Positions 45,115-54,592 are shown, counted from the stretch's first letter. The stretch is DNA of 64,000 bases from Fischerella sp. JS2 (GCF_032393985.1 NZ_CP135918.1:4651724-4715723); one strand, 5' to 3'. Numbers and translations: made by a program. Notes: generated by a model not told the origin, from the letters alone.

Positions 45115-45146
45115 CCGGTTTCTTAAAGTTGGGAAACCGGCTTTTT
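45115..45146 (+). terminator. Terminator closing the 15-codon unit
   Basis: CCGGTTTC, a ten-base loop, GAAACCGG, then CTTTTT. The hairpin is followed by T residues on the + strand only, so it serves a + strand transcript from upstream. Confidence 0.8.
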
Positions 45147-45212
45147 CAGAAAATACGCTACAAGTTAAGGTGTGTGAGGTAGATCACTAGTATGTAATCT
45201 CATCATCAATTT

Positions 45213-45974
45213 CTAAGCTACTGATGCGGTTTTTTTCCGTTGCCGTAAACCGAATATACTGACAACTACTAAAACACCTAAACTGAGAGTGGTTCCTGGT
45301 TCAGGTACTAGTTTAGGAACCACATTCCCTTTGAGATCAACGCCATCACCAGTTTTTGGGAATTTGCTAGAAGCAGCGTTACCCAACTGCACCTCAAAAG
45401 ACTTAACGTTGTAAAGAGTCAATGACTGAATACCGTTATTTTTGCCAGCTTGTAAAACTAAATCAGTAATATCTTCACCATTTAGCATCAAGATAGCAGT
45501 ACCTATATCTTCTACATCAAAGAAGTCTAAAGTTATTTCCGACATCACCTCTGTGAACTCAAATAAGAAGCGACCAACTTCTAATTGTCCACTTTCAGGT
45601 AAATTACCGCTTTCTGTAATTGCTACAGGACGGAACCAATACTCGTTTAATGCTGGATTTGTGCCTGCATCTTTTGTACCAAAACTAACTTTTAAACCTT
45701 GTCCTTCATAGGTATTAGAAGTGCTTCTGCTGTCGACAAATAGTCGGCTAGGCCCATAACCACCAGCCCCATCAAAATCTAAACTTGTGACTGTGTAACC
45801 TAATAAAGTTGTATCAATACATTGATTTGGATCAAGACATCCGAGATTTGTTTGTACTTCTCCTTCTAATTGAGGAACTAGAGAAGCTGCTTTTGCTGAA
45901 GGTATAGCAGCAGCAACACTTAATCCAACAGAAAATGCTATCAGTGTTTTTGCTAAAGCAGAGATTTTTTGCAT
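45213..45974 (-). CDS. LEVG family PEP-CTERM protein, copy 2
   Basis: 253 residues, the same length as the paralogue. Signal: LIAFSVGLSVAAAIPSAKAA. Family core: GQLEVGRFLFEFTEVMSEIT, with the name-giving LEVG intact here, then DFFDVEDIGTAILMLNGED. The sorting signal is VPEPGTTLSLGVLVVVSIFG then RQRKK, a good PEP-CTERM signal with PEP. No terminator-like T run is present on its strand before the small unit at 45056-45146. Upstream, promoter elements cannot be assigned with confidence. The two copies most likely come from tandem duplication, with faster change at the signal sequence and the C-terminus. Confidence 0.92.
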   Translation of the reverse strand: MQKISALAKTLIAFSVGLSVAAAIPSAKAASLVPQLEGEVQTNLGCLDPNQCIDTTLLGYTVTSLDFDGAGGYGPSRLFVDSRSTSNTYEGQGLKVSFGTKDAGTNPALNEYWFRPVAITESGNLPESGQLEVGRFLFEFTEVMSEITLDFFDVEDIGTAILMLNGEDITDLVLQAGKNNGIQSLTLYNVKSFEVQLGNAASSKFPKTGDGVDLKGNVVPKLVPEPGTTLSLGVLVVVSIFGLRQRKKTASVA

Positions 45975-46505
45975 GATTTATTTGAAATAACTAAGGATGA
46001 TTTCGGGTATCAGACACAAACTTTTGTGTTTCTTCTGAAACATATCCGTATGTTATTTCCGTATCCGAGTAATTGTCATCTCAAAATCAGAATATTTACC
46101 TATTCTTAATTTTGAAAATAAGTTTGGGAAAAATACTTAAAATAGCTAAAGTAAATTATACGCAGAATTATTAAGAAATTACTTAAATAAAAAAATAAGG
46201 AGATTGTAAATGATATTAACTACTTGGTTTATGAAAATTATACGTATTAAGTAAATAATTTTTATAAAAATAGGTTCACGAACCTAATGATTTTGTTGGT
46301 AAATTGCCTTTCAGCATTAAAACTTTGCTTTTGCACCACTCTCTCGCCCTGCAAGAAATTGCGGGCTAATACCTTAAGTACGTTTAAACGCACTCAAATG
46401 TGCATAGATTAACGCTGATTGCTTAGGTTCGTTTTTAATTCACCAACAAAATCATCTAATTTGTGAACCGATTTTTGTTTTATTCAATAGACAGGTGAAA
46501 TGATA
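45975..46505. other. Intergenic region containing the MITE-like element
   Basis: A+T-rich region upstream of the second LEVG gene, 36 bases of TTCTGAAACATATCC at its edge; the only structure is the element at 46266-46476. Confidence 0.45.
46266..46476. mobile_element. MITE-like element
   Basis: Terminal inverted repeats of about 37 bases: AAAAATAGGTTCACGAACCT at the left, and AAAAATCGGTTCACAAATTA when the right end is read inversely; both continue to TGATTTTGTTGGTnAATT. Total length 211 bases, no coding frame, noncoding centre with GCAAGAAATTGCGGGC. A clear target-site duplication is not visible. It could be mobilised by a transposase encoded elsewhere. Confidence 0.7.
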
Positions 46506-47171
46506 TTAGAAATTTTCTAGAGATTTTTGCGCTTCTGTTGCAACAGCCTCGACTTCATCATTCACCAATGTTTCTAATATAGTTTTGGCGTCTGTACTTT
46601 TCAGACGACCTAAAGCTTGTGCAACTCTATAGCGAATTTGCCAATCAGGATTTGTAGCGTAGGGGGCTAAAAGAGGAACTGCTTGTGTATCTCCTAAATC
46701 ACCAAGAGAACTAATAGCAGCAGTTTGCACTAATTCATTGTCCGAGGAAAGCGCCTGTTGAAGTAGTTCAAACGATCGCGGATCACCCAATTCTCCTAAA
46801 GTAGCGATAATGCTAAATTTCACAATCCATTCATTGCTGGTTTGGTAAAGCTGTTGCAAATCTTCATAAGCTGCTTTTAGCTTTAAAGCACCTAAGCAGT
46901 CTGCTGCTGCTGCTTGCACATCTGGTTCTGGGTCATTGAGTAAGCGATCGCGTAATATACTCAAAGACAAATCTAAATTTTGTCCACCCAAGGTATCCAA
47001 CTGACTAACGGCTGAGTAACGCACACGGGAATTACTGTCATTAATAGCGTTTTGAATTAATTCAAAACCAATCGTTGGTTCTAGTTGGCGAATTTGATTT
47101 ACTGCTCGTAAGCGATCGCCCAAATCTTCAGACACCAGTAATTGTTTTACAGATTCAGGATTGACACTCAT
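46506..47171 (-). CDS. nblB: HEAT-repeat protein, probable phycobilisome degradation protein NblB
   Basis: 221 residues made almost entirely of HEAT/PBS-lyase-like repeats: DLGDRLRAVNQIRQLEPTIG, SNSRVRYSAVSQLDTLGG, EPDVQAAAADCLGALKLKAA, EWIVKFSIIATLGELGDPRS, NELVQTAAISSLGDLGDTQA and DWQIRYRVAQALGRLKS. Length and order match proteins named NblB in Nostoc, which are needed for phycobilisome breakdown in nutrient stress and resemble bilin lyases. The assignment to NblB is by overall likeness; a generic PBS-lyase HEAT protein is the alternative. It would be cytoplasmic and binds phycobiliproteins or chlorophyll intermediates. The upstream neighbour is a CBS protein; 97 bases of CTAACTA heptamers separate them. 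Confidence 0.75.
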   Translation of the reverse strand: MSVNPESVKQLLVSEDLGDRLRAVNQIRQLEPTIGFELIQNAINDSNSRVRYSAVSQLDTLGGQNLDLSLSILRDRLLNDPEPDVQAAAADCLGALKLKAAYEDLQQLYQTSNEWIVKFSIIATLGELGDPRSFELLQQALSSDNELVQTAAISSLGDLGDTQAVPLLAPYATNPDWQIRYRVAQALGRLKSTDAKTILETLVNDEVEAVATEAQKSLENF

Positions 47172-47268
47172 TTATTAATCTCACTTTTTAAAGGTATTTT
47201 GTTAGTAGTTAGTAGATAGTAGTTAGTGGTAAACAACTAACTACTAACTATTAACCACTAACCATTAA

Positions 47269-47733
47269 CTAATCTTGGCCTGCTGCCATTGCTCTAATTA
47301 CGTCACCACGGGTAAGAATACCAATTACTTGACCCTCGCTGTCAAGAACTGGTAGACGGTGAACGTTGCGATCATTCATGATTTTGGCGGCTTCTGTGAG
47401 AGTTTTTTCTGGGGAGACGGTAAGCGGCTGTTTACTCATAACTTCCCCAACAGTTTGCCCCAAGGCTTTGTGCAAATCGCGTTCGTATGTGGCCGGATTT
47501 TTTAAATAAATCACGCTATCAAGAAACATAATATACGCCGGGGGCGTAACACCTGTCTCTTGCCACATTAAATCAGTTTCCGAAATAATGCCTACCAATT
47601 TACCGGCGTCATCTACAACAGGTAGTCCACTGATGCGTCGTTCTGCCAGAATTTGGATAGCTTCCTTCAGAGGAGTTTCGGGTCGGACTACAATTGGGTC
47701 ACGACTCATTACGTCGGCAACGGTCTTAGGCAT
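47269..47733 (-). CDS. CBS-domain pair protein
   Basis: 154 residues from the ATG at 47733; a TTG at 47757 would add eight. Two CBS motifs: TVADVMSRDPIVVRPETPLK with SGLPVVDDAGKLVGIISETD, and TVGEVMSKQPLTVSPEKTL with HRLPVLDSEGQVIGILTRGD. Between them is a stretch of about 35 residues (VTPPAYIMFLDSVIYLKNPA) found in a cyanobacterial/plant subgroup. CBS pairs bind adenosine nucleotides or metal ions and report energy state; in plants similar proteins touch thioredoxins. There is no catalytic domain, so it should work as a partner. It is close to nblB on the same strand. Confidence 0.85.
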   Translation of the reverse strand: MPKTVADVMSRDPIVVRPETPLKEAIQILAERRISGLPVVDDAGKLVGIISETDLMWQETGVTPPAYIMFLDSVIYLKNPATYERDLHKALGQTVGEVMSKQPLTVSPEKTLTEAAKIMNDRNVHRLPVLDSEGQVIGILTRGDVIRAMAAGQD

Positions 47734-47856
47734 TTGTTTGCTGATACCTTTTATCAACCACTCTGGGATTATTGTAGAGAATTTTGGTCATTGGTCATTG
47801 GTCATTTGTCAATTATCAAGGGTCAATAGTTATTGATTATTACCACTAACTACTAA

Positions 47857-47887
47857 TGTACAGACGCGAGGAACATCGCGTCTCTAC
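47857..47887. repeat. Palindromic repeat, TGTACAGACGCGA family
   Basis: GTACAGACGCGA...TCGCGTCTCTAC hairpin embedded in CTAACTA heptamers. Other copies: 19011-19041, 56075-56104, 56220-56247, and a degenerate one at 44909-44936. Confidence 0.8.
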
Positions 47888-47897
47888 CCACTAACTA

Positions 47898-48950
47898 CTA
47901 ACCGTTAACAAATGATTGAGTTTCACAAAATACTTGTAACAAATCAATACAATTGGCGATCGCTCCTAAATGAGCAATTTCATAACCGTGGGTGTTTTGT
48001 GTCGGGAAGGCTAAACAGGCGGCGCGGGGGACATGACCAAATTTCATGGCGATAGAAGCATCGCTGCCAAAACCATTTAAGATTGCAAGTTGCACTGGTA
48101 TATTTAATTTTTTTGCAGACTGGCGCAGTTGTCCATTTAAGGTTTCATCATACATTCCATAGGCATCCTGAGATAAAATTACAGGGCTTTTGCCATCTTC
48201 TATGGGGTATTCTGACGATAAAGGACAAATCTCTAAAGCAATTAGGGCATCCAAGCACTGGTTTTGAGTAAAGTAAAGTGCGCCAATTGCCCCTACTTCT
48301 TCTTTTGCTGAAGCAACTAAATAAACATCAACTGCTGGTTGTTTGATCTTTTCTGCCAGGGCTAACAAAATAGCAACGGAGGCTTTGTTATCCAATGTAT
48401 AACTGGCAATATGGTCTTTTAAACGAATTGGATGCTTGCGATGTTTACCAATCACCATTCTACTTCCCGGTCGAATGCCAGCTGCTTCTAGTTCCGCAGT
48501 GGTACATTTTGTTTCAATCCAAGCATCTTCCCATTTCACAGCAGTATCTTCTTGCTGAAGTTTTTGTGGTGATTCATGGGAAACGTGACGAGAACCAAAA
48601 CTGAGAATTCCACTGATAGTTGTGTGATCGCCTAGTAAATCGACAACACCTTCACCGTAAACCCACGGAAATGCACCTCCTAATTTTCGGACTTCGACTC
48701 TACCTTGCTCACCAATACTTTTGACAATTCCACCAATTTCATCTTTATGGGCAGTGATGGCGATCGCTTGGTCATAATTTTTACCAGGTATTTTGGCAAT
48801 AATGTTGTCTGCGCGATCGCACCATGCTTTTACTCCCAGGTCTGTAAATCTCTGCATTAAGTATTTATTAATTTCTGTTTCAGCACCACTAGGAGAGTGG
48901 TGCATTACCAATTCTGCAATTATTTTGAATAAGTGGTCGTAATCCCACAT
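47898..48950 (-). CDS. M42 family metallopeptidase
   Basis: 350 residues from an ATG at 48950. Family motifs: HHSPSGAETEINKYLMQRF, ITAHKDEIGGIVKSI (first His and Asp), ASYTLDNKASVAILLALAEK (Asp bridging two metals), ASAKEEVGAIGALYF (catalytic Glu-Glu), and TQNTHGYEIAHLGAIANCI (final His). The enzyme is a co-catalytic zinc or cobalt aminopeptidase forming large tetrahedral dodecamers, acting on peptides in the cytoplasm. Family members include glutamyl aminopeptidases; substrate here unknown. It is divergent from the aldolase-like gene at 49112. Confidence 0.88.
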   Translation of the reverse strand: MWDYDHLFKIIAELVMHHSPSGAETEINKYLMQRFTDLGVKAWCDRADNIIAKIPGKNYDQAIAITAHKDEIGGIVKSIGEQGRVEVRKLGGAFPWVYGEGVVDLLGDHTTISGILSFGSRHVSHESPQKLQQEDTAVKWEDAWIETKCTTAELEAAGIRPGSRMVIGKHRKHPIRLKDHIASYTLDNKASVAILLALAEKIKQPAVDVYLVASAKEEVGAIGALYFTQNQCLDALIALEICPLSSEYPIEDGKSPVILSQDAYGMYDETLNGQLRQSAKKLNIPVQLAILNGFGSDASIAMKFGHVPRAACLAFPTQNTHGYEIAHLGAIANCIDLLQVFCETQSFVNG

Positions 48951-49111
48951 AATACGATTTTGGATTTTAGATTTTGGATTTTGGATTGTGAAATATTTAT
49001 GGGATAAGCGTTTGCAATGTCAATCTGTCGCATTTTTTTTTAATGGGTATAAGTATACTCGGAGATATACAAGCTTTTGAATGCAAACAATCATAATATT
49101 AGGTGGGTAAA

Positions 49112-49888
49112 ATGCAAGCTATCTCTGTTGAAAAACCTAATCTTCCTCAACCCCCAAGTTTTTCTACACCTGAAGAAGAACGTCTACATCGCAAACAACG
49201 CCTAGCAGCGGCGTTTCGCTTGTTTTCTCGTTTTGGATTTAATGAAGGTATTGCAGGTCATATTACCGCTCGTGATCCAGAACAACTCGATTGTTTTTGG
49301 GTTAATCCTGTTGGGATGCACTTCGGTTTAATTCGAGTTAGTGACTTAATTTTAGTTAACCATAAAGGTGATGTCATTGCAGGCGATCGCCCCGTCAACC
49401 AAGCAGCTTTCACTATTCATTCCCAAATCCATGCTGCTCGTCCTGACGTAGTCGCAGCAGCTCACGCTCATTCGCTCTATGGCAAAAGTTGGTCTAGTCT
49501 TGGTCGCCTACTTGACCCTCTTACCCAAGATGCTTGTATGTTCTACGAAGACCACAGCTTATTCGACGATTATACAGGTGTGGTTCTCGACTTAGAAGAG
49601 GGTCAACGCATTGCCCAAACTCTAGGCAATAATAAAGCAGTCATTCTGAAAAATCACGGCTTACTCACTATCGGTCATTCAGTAGATGAGGCAGCATGGT
49701 GGTTTATTACAATGGAACGCACCTGTCAAGCTCAATTATTAGCAGAAGCAGCTGGTAAACCAGAGACAATCAAACATAAGTATGCCAGCTTAGCACAAAG
49801 TCAGGTAGGTTCCCATTACATGGGCTGGTTTAGTTTTCAACCTTTGTATGAAATGATTGTGCGACAAGAACCAGATTTATTGGAATAA
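49112..49888 (+). CDS. Class II aldolase/adducin family protein
   Basis: 258 residues from the ATG at 49112 with AGGTGGG four bases upstream; a GTG at 49103 is less likely. Motifs of the fuculose/ribulose phosphate aldolase fold: SRFGFNEGIAGHITARDPEQ, ADVVAAAHAHSLYGK-like (PDVVAAAHAHSLYGKSW) carrying two His metal ligands, HSLFDDYTGVVLDLEEGQR, and AVILKNHGLLTIGHSVDEA with the third His ligand. The Zn-dependent fold is thus intact. Substrate not predictable; the cyanobacterial form, with NPVGMHFGLI, is usually called a hypothetical aldolase. It faces a GDSL esterase gene whose stop is 12 bases beyond its own. Confidence 0.88.
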   Translation: MQAISVEKPNLPQPPSFSTPEEERLHRKQRLAAAFRLFSRFGFNEGIAGHITARDPEQLDCFWVNPVGMHFGLIRVSDLILVNHKGDVIAGDRPVNQAAFTIHSQIHAARPDVVAAAHAHSLYGKSWSSLGRLLDPLTQDACMFYEDHSLFDDYTGVVLDLEEGQRIAQTLGNNKAVILKNHGLLTIGHSVDEAAWWFITMERTCQAQLLAEAAGKPETIKHKYASLAQSQVGSHYMGWFSFQPLYEMIVRQEPDLLE

Positions 49889-49900
49889 GCTTGAGTACTC

Positions 49901-50884
49901 CTACTGTTCCAACAGTTGCAAATCCTCAAATTCCTGATTTTGCCAAGGTGCGGGTACGGGCTGAGTATCCAGCGCAGAGAGTGCTGTTTCTGCGACGATG
50001 CTGTGGACGCGTGTCGTAGGATGTACCTCATCCCAGAATAAATACTCGTTTGGGTTAGTACATACAGTAAAATTTCCTTGGGCGATATCGTCTAAATCAC
50101 CTACAAGACAAGCATCGGTAACATTGGTTAAACCAAATTCACTGGGAAAACGTCGCACTCTTTGAAATAGGGAATTAATATCAATCGGAATGATATTAAT
50201 GCTAGGAATTGCACTCAAGCTTTTTAAAGTTGCTGCCAATGCTATGTTATGTTTGCGGCTTAAAGTCGTTAATTGACTGGAATTTTCTTGACCTGATGTT
50301 AAAGGAATCTTACCCAAATCCGGTAAGTTAACCACCATGATATTTTTAGCACCTGCAAGCGCAAGCAATGCTACTGATCTTGATAAATTTGCAATTGGTT
50401 GACTAACATCAGTGACATTACCAAATACATAATCATTGCCACCACCCCAGACAATATAAAGAGCATCTGGATCAGCTGATTGATTGCTTTCTCGTAAGGA
50501 GCGGGTAAATAAACCAACTTGTCCAAGGACTCCTGGTAATAATGATTCAGGAATCAAAGTATTACCTAGACCAGAGCTACTTCCACCAAAGGCATAATTA
50601 ATACCTTCGGTGGGGTTACTGTTCTGTAACTCAGTAAATAAAGTGGGGGATAATCCGAGTTCATCTCCAAGATATTCTACCCACACCTGACCATTGGAAA
50701 AACGTCCGTCAGAGTAGGGCGGACTTGGTGGTATTTGGGATTGTGTAGCGTTGTAAAGATTGCCAGGGTCAGAAAGACTATCACCAAATACGTAAATTTT
50801 ACTAATATGTGTTGTAGCTGAAGATTTCACAGGCGACAGAAAAGATAGAAGCAAAATTCCTGCCGCTACGAGTTCTTTTTTCAT
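49901..50884 (-). CDS. Secreted GDSL (SGNH) esterase/lipase
   Basis: 327 residues. A signal peptide precedes the block I motif: LVAAGILLLSFLSPVKSSAT, then KIYVFGDSLSDPGNLYNATQ with the nucleophile Ser in GDSLSD. Block II Gly, block III Asn (VWGGGNDYVFG) and block V Asp-x-x-His (LFWDEVHPTTRVHSIVAETA) are all present, so the enzyme should be active. It would hydrolyse esters in the periplasm or outside. It converges on the aldolase-like gene; the downstream 12 bases leave no room for a separate terminator. Confidence 0.92.
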   Translation of the reverse strand: MKKELVAAGILLLSFLSPVKSSATTHISKIYVFGDSLSDPGNLYNATQSQIPPSPPYSDGRFSNGQVWVEYLGDELGLSPTLFTELQNSNPTEGINYAFGGSSSGLGNTLIPESLLPGVLGQVGLFTRSLRESNQSADPDALYIVWGGGNDYVFGNVTDVSQPIANLSRSVALLALAGAKNIMVVNLPDLGKIPLTSGQENSSQLTTLSRKHNIALAATLKSLSAIPSINIIPIDINSLFQRVRRFPSEFGLTNVTDACLVGDLDDIAQGNFTVCTNPNEYLFWDEVHPTTRVHSIVAETALSALDTQPVPAPWQNQEFEDLQLLEQ

Positions 50885-50985
50885 ATAAATTTTGTCCTTG
50901 TATTGATAGCTAGTTCTGCAAAAAGACTAGTTTTTCTAGACAAATTCACTCAAATATTTTTGTTATTTAAAAAAGCTTGCTCAAT

Positions 50986-51013
50986 AAAAAAGACTACGTA
51001 AAGCTACGTAGTC
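50986..51013 (-). terminator. Terminator downstream of the SLH gene
   Basis: Minus strand: GACTACGTA, GCTT, TACGTAGTC, then six T residues; a 9-bp stem. It lies 97 bases past the SLH lipoprotein stop and also upstream of the GDSL gene. Confidence 0.88.
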
Positions 51014-51109
51014 ACAAGGATTGTATCATGAGTGAATCAAATTTTTGTCAAGATTTATCTTTGCTATTTCTTATTCATTCACTTGATGATTGGTAAAAAT
51101 AAGAAATAT

Positions 51110-52534
51110 TTATGGCTGAGTCTGACTCCGTGTTAATTTCACAGCCTCAGTTGCCGATATACCCTCGCCTTGAGTACCGAAGTACCACAACGCTGCTGCC
51201 GCTTCTGCCCGAGTTACTGGTTTTTTAGGTTGGAAAAGCGTCGTATAGCCATAGACTCGACGGATATTTGATTGTTCTCCATTTTGGAAATCAGCTAATA
51301 TCGCCCGTAAGGCCTTGGGGTCAATTTTTGCTGCATCCTGGAAACCCCAAGTTTGGCTAACTGCGCTGACACTAGCAGCAGGTAAAGCTTGGCGGGTATC
51401 CAGAGGTACTTTTGACATGAGTAATTGTTCGCGCGTCAATGGTGCATCTGGACGAAACAATACTTGTGTGGAATCCCCAGACAAAAGACTTGGAAATAAA
51501 CCACTTTCAGCTAGTCCTTGAATAGCTGCAAAATCTGGATCTGTTTTTGGTACGTCACTAAAAGCAGGTTGTGCGTTTTCTGATGCCAAGCGAATCTGTT
51601 TAGATGGGATGTTGGCATACATAGCATTATTAGCAGCTACTAGCCAACGAGCATATTCTCGACGGGTAATATTTTTATTAGGTTCAAACAGGTTGGTCGT
51701 GGTTGTGGAATTGTTTTTCGCAGCTTGGGACTCTACGGATAAAACACCCAAACGAGCGACATCTTGAATATATTTTTGCAATTCTTGGGGTGCTTTGTTT
51801 AAGTCGCTGAATTCTTGAGTGCTGGATGTTGCTGTTGGTGTAGAGTTAGTAGTATTGGATATACCAGTTGGTTGGGTGAGTGAGCCTTTTGGTTGTACAG
51901 GACCAATGAACTGTGGGTTGCCCGGTTGAGGGGCAGTATCATTACTAGTAATTTCGCTGCTAGGAGTTGGGCTAGCTTGAGCTGTAGTCGAGGAGTTTGG
52001 CTGGTACTCAATTAGGAGTTCAGTGGCTGTCTGTGGTTGATTGGGTGCAGCGTTAGTGACTGACTTTGGTTGAATAGAAATTACAAGCTGCAAGTCATTG
52101 CGCTTTGCTGTAAAAGTACCACCATTGTCATCAGCAGGCTGTTGGGAAACCTGCCAATTATTACTTTGCAACTGATTGCGATAAAAACTGGCAATGAAAT
52201 TGCTTGGATCAGAACTTAGCCAACGAGTAGTTACTTTGTTCTGTGAGTCAGTTGCAGGAGACACTTCCTGTATTTGAGCATTGGGATATATGGGGATGTC
52301 TTTGGGGAAATCTGCTGGTAACTGGACTGTTGGCTGGGTGGATTGATTGGGATTTTGGCGATCGCTATTAGGCGTTTGGTTAGCGCCAAAAATCACTGGG
52401 TTATCTTTGAGCCGAGGATCTGCCGCTAAAGACTGCTCAAGGCTTTTACCAATATTACTATTGGTACAGGCTGTGAGTGAAGTAAGTAAAACTGCCAAAC
52501 TGAGAAGGACAGCTGAACGTTGAAAGTACAGCAC
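51110..52534 (-). CDS. SLH-domain lipoprotein
   Basis: 474 residues. N-terminal lipoprotein signal (LLSLAVLLTSLTACTNS, Cys23). A first domain (about 60-185) with DFPKDIPIYPNAQIQEVSPA, FIASFYRNQLQSNNWQVSQQ and then a Ser/Thr/Pro/Gln-rich linker. SLH motifs follow: FEPNKNITRREYARWLVAAN and FRPDAPLTREQLLMSK, with the last repeat ending in PKKPVTRAEAAAALWYFG. SLH domains bind peptidoglycan-linked polymers; in cyanobacteria they tether outer-membrane proteins. The start is a GTG at 52534. A terminator at 50986-51013 ends the transcript. Confidence 0.88.
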   Translation of the reverse strand: MLYFQRSAVLLSLAVLLTSLTACTNSNIGKSLEQSLAADPRLKDNPVIFGANQTPNSDRQNPNQSTQPTVQLPADFPKDIPIYPNAQIQEVSPATDSQNKVTTRWLSSDPSNFIASFYRNQLQSNNWQVSQQPADDNGGTFTAKRNDLQLVISIQPKSVTNAAPNQPQTATELLIEYQPNSSTTAQASPTPSSEITSNDTAPQPGNPQFIGPVQPKGSLTQPTGISNTTNSTPTATSSTQEFSDLNKAPQELQKYIQDVARLGVLSVESQAAKNNSTTTTNLFEPNKNITRREYARWLVAANNAMYANIPSKQIRLASENAQPAFSDVPKTDPDFAAIQGLAESGLFPSLLSGDSTQVLFRPDAPLTREQLLMSKVPLDTRQALPAASVSAVSQTWGFQDAAKIDPKALRAILADFQNGEQSNIRRVYGYTTLFQPKKPVTRAEAAAALWYFGTQGEGISATEAVKLTRSQTQP

Positions 52535-53407
52535 AGGAAATCAAAAATTGAGTGTCAATTCCTACCCTAGCGTATTTGAAAAGGGAAAGGGGACAAGGGA
52601 GACTTGGGAGACTTGGGGGAGAAAATACCATTGACCAATGACAATTGACAATTGACCAATACCCAATCCCCAGATGTGAACTGTAGTTGAAAGTGGTAAG
52701 CTGGAAATAAGTCCACACTTGCTTTATCCAACTATAGAAAAGGAAAGCGATCGCTAGGACTATTTAGCTGAAGATGGTAAGCTAGATAGACCAAAACTAA
52801 AAAACTACCAGTGCTAGCCATTTCTAAAAACTTGATAGTATTGCACGGCTGGTGGTAGTTTGCTGACTTTGTTATTAGCGCTCAAGTGCAACTAAAAACC
52901 CATCAGTAATTGTTTTGACATTCCGTTGCAAAGCATTCAAGCTTGGTAGTGTTTCCCAAAAATTTTGAAATCGTGTCATTGGGAAAATGCGGTTGTGGTT
53001 TGTACTTAATTTATCTATGTAATTGACAGCTAGATAAATTATTATTGGTGATGCGATCGCCCTTACATAGGGTTTAGTTTACATTTCCAGTATCCTGTTC
53101 TTGTCACTGTCAAGAACCTGTTGTATAAATCAATTCATCTGCTCTTGTCATCTGCTCTTGACGAAAGATTTTGATTCGGCGAGGATCGCAAATTAGGCTA
53201 TAGGGCATAAGTCTGATCACTAAAGTGGAGCAAACAGTTAAAAAAGACATATTTTATCTCAAAAACCTATGGGTGATAGGAGTATGAAAAATCTAAAATA
53301 GATATTAAATTGAAAAACAAGAAAGACCATTATCATCGACATACGCCAATCGATTTTACTTTTTGTTAAGCGTCGTCGGTTTGTTACCAGTGCTAAAACA
53401 CGATTAC
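52535..53407. other. Intergenic region between the SLH gene and sasA
   Basis: Degenerate repeats near 52580-52660 (GACAATTGACAATTGACC units). A 7-bp inverted repeat GTTCTTG, CAAGAAC lies at 53097-53117, and TCTGCTCTTG is repeated twice at about 53140-53160. No gene is seen. Confidence 0.5.
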
Positions 53408-54592
53408 ATGCAAGCTTCCCAGGATCAGCCTATTTATTCTGAAGCTCCACTACAGTTGTTACTTTTTGTCGATGGACGACCAAAATCTCGACAACAAGTC
53501 CAGCGAATTCGTGCGTATCTGAAAGAATTGCAGGCTGACTACAAGTTTGAACTACAAATTGTTGATGTTGGACAACAACCCTATTTGGCTGAACACTTTA
53601 AACTGGTAGCAACACCAGCTTTAATAAAAATTCACCCAGAACCTCGACATGTTCTGGCTGGTAGTAATATAATTACGCAGCTCAAAAGCTGGTGGCCGCG
53701 CTGGCAAACCGCAGTAGATGCCTATCTAAAATTACAGACTGACCTGCAAGAAAATACAGAGGATAACGGTCGTACTGCTTCATCTTCTAAATCCTCAATT
53801 TATTCAGTGGCTCTTTCTGCCGAATTGCTGCACCTGTCAGATGAAATTTTTCGCTTAAAACAAGAGAAAGAGCAACTCGAAGAGCAATTGCAATTTAAAG
53901 ACAGGGTAATTGCTATGTTAGCTCATGACCTGCGCAATCCCCTAACAGCCACTGCCATAGCTGTAGAAACTCTGCAATCTAACTATAATCCAGACAAAGC
54001 AGGTTTTGAGCGGCTAACGCCGACAATGACAACTAACTTATTTAAACAAGCTCGTAACCAGACTCGCATCATAGACCGTATGATTACTGACCTTTTGCAA
54101 GTAGGTCATAACGAGAGAGAATTTCCAGTGAAGCCGCAGAAAACGAATTTGGGACAACTGTGCTTGGATGTATTGGAAGAATTGAGCGATCGCTACATAG
54201 CTAAATCCCTAAAAGTAGAAAAGGATATTCCCAAAGATTTACCCCAAGTTTACGCCGATCCAGAACGTATCCGTCAGGTATTGATCAATCTCCTGGATAA
54301 TGCCATTAAATATACACCAAAAGGCGGTATAATCACAGTCGCAGGACTGCACCGCACAACCCAAAAAGTTCAATTTAGTATTGGTGATACAGGGCCTGGC
54401 ATACCCGAAGAAAATCGCGATCGGATTTTTGAAAACCACTTCCGTCTAGAACGAGATGAAAGTAAAGAAGGCTACGGTATTGGTCTATGTTTGTGCCAAC
54501 GTATCATCCGCGCTCACTACGGTCAAATATGGGTAGATTCTTCACCTAGTAACGGTGCATGGTTCCACTTTACATTGCCAGTGTATATGTAG
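53408..54592 (+). CDS. sasA: Circadian histidine kinase SasA
   Basis: 394 residues from the ATG at 53408; the frame is open upstream to 53363 but SasA proteins begin [20 protein letters not shown]. Residues of about 10-105 form the KaiB-like thioredoxin sensor ([59 protein letters not shown]). A HisKA domain follows with the His in [20 protein letters not shown], then HATPase: [38 protein letters not shown] and [18 protein letters not shown]. SasA binds the KaiC hexamer, autophosphorylates and signals to RpaA, driving the clock output. No kai genes are next to it, as is usual. No clear promoter was identified. Confidence 0.96.
   Translation: MQASQDQPIYSEAPLQLLLFVDGRPKSRQQVQRIRAYLKELQADYKFELQIVDVGQQPYLAEHFKLVATPALIKIHPEPRHVLAGSNIITQLKSWWPRWQTAVDAYLKLQTDLQENTEDNGRTASSSKSSIYSVALSAELLHLSDEIFRLKQEKEQLEEQLQFKDRVIAMLAHDLRNPLTATAIAVETLQSNYNPDKAGFERLTPTMTTNLFKQARNQTRIIDRMITDLLQVGHNEREFPVKPQKTNLGQLCLDVLEELSDRYIAKSLKVEKDIPKDLPQVYADPERIRQVLINLLDNAIKYTPKGGIITVAGLHRTTQKVQFSIGDTGPGIPEENRDRIFENHFRLERDESKEGYGIGLCLCQRIIRAHYGQIWVDSSPSNGAWFHFTLPVYM

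Larger units (their letters stand above)
44559..45212. other. Spacer between the two LEVG genes
   Basis: Contains a degenerate copy of the AGAGACGT...ACGTCTATAC hairpin (44909-44936) and the small ORF-terminator unit at 45043-45146. Otherwise A+T-rich. Confidence 0.55.
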
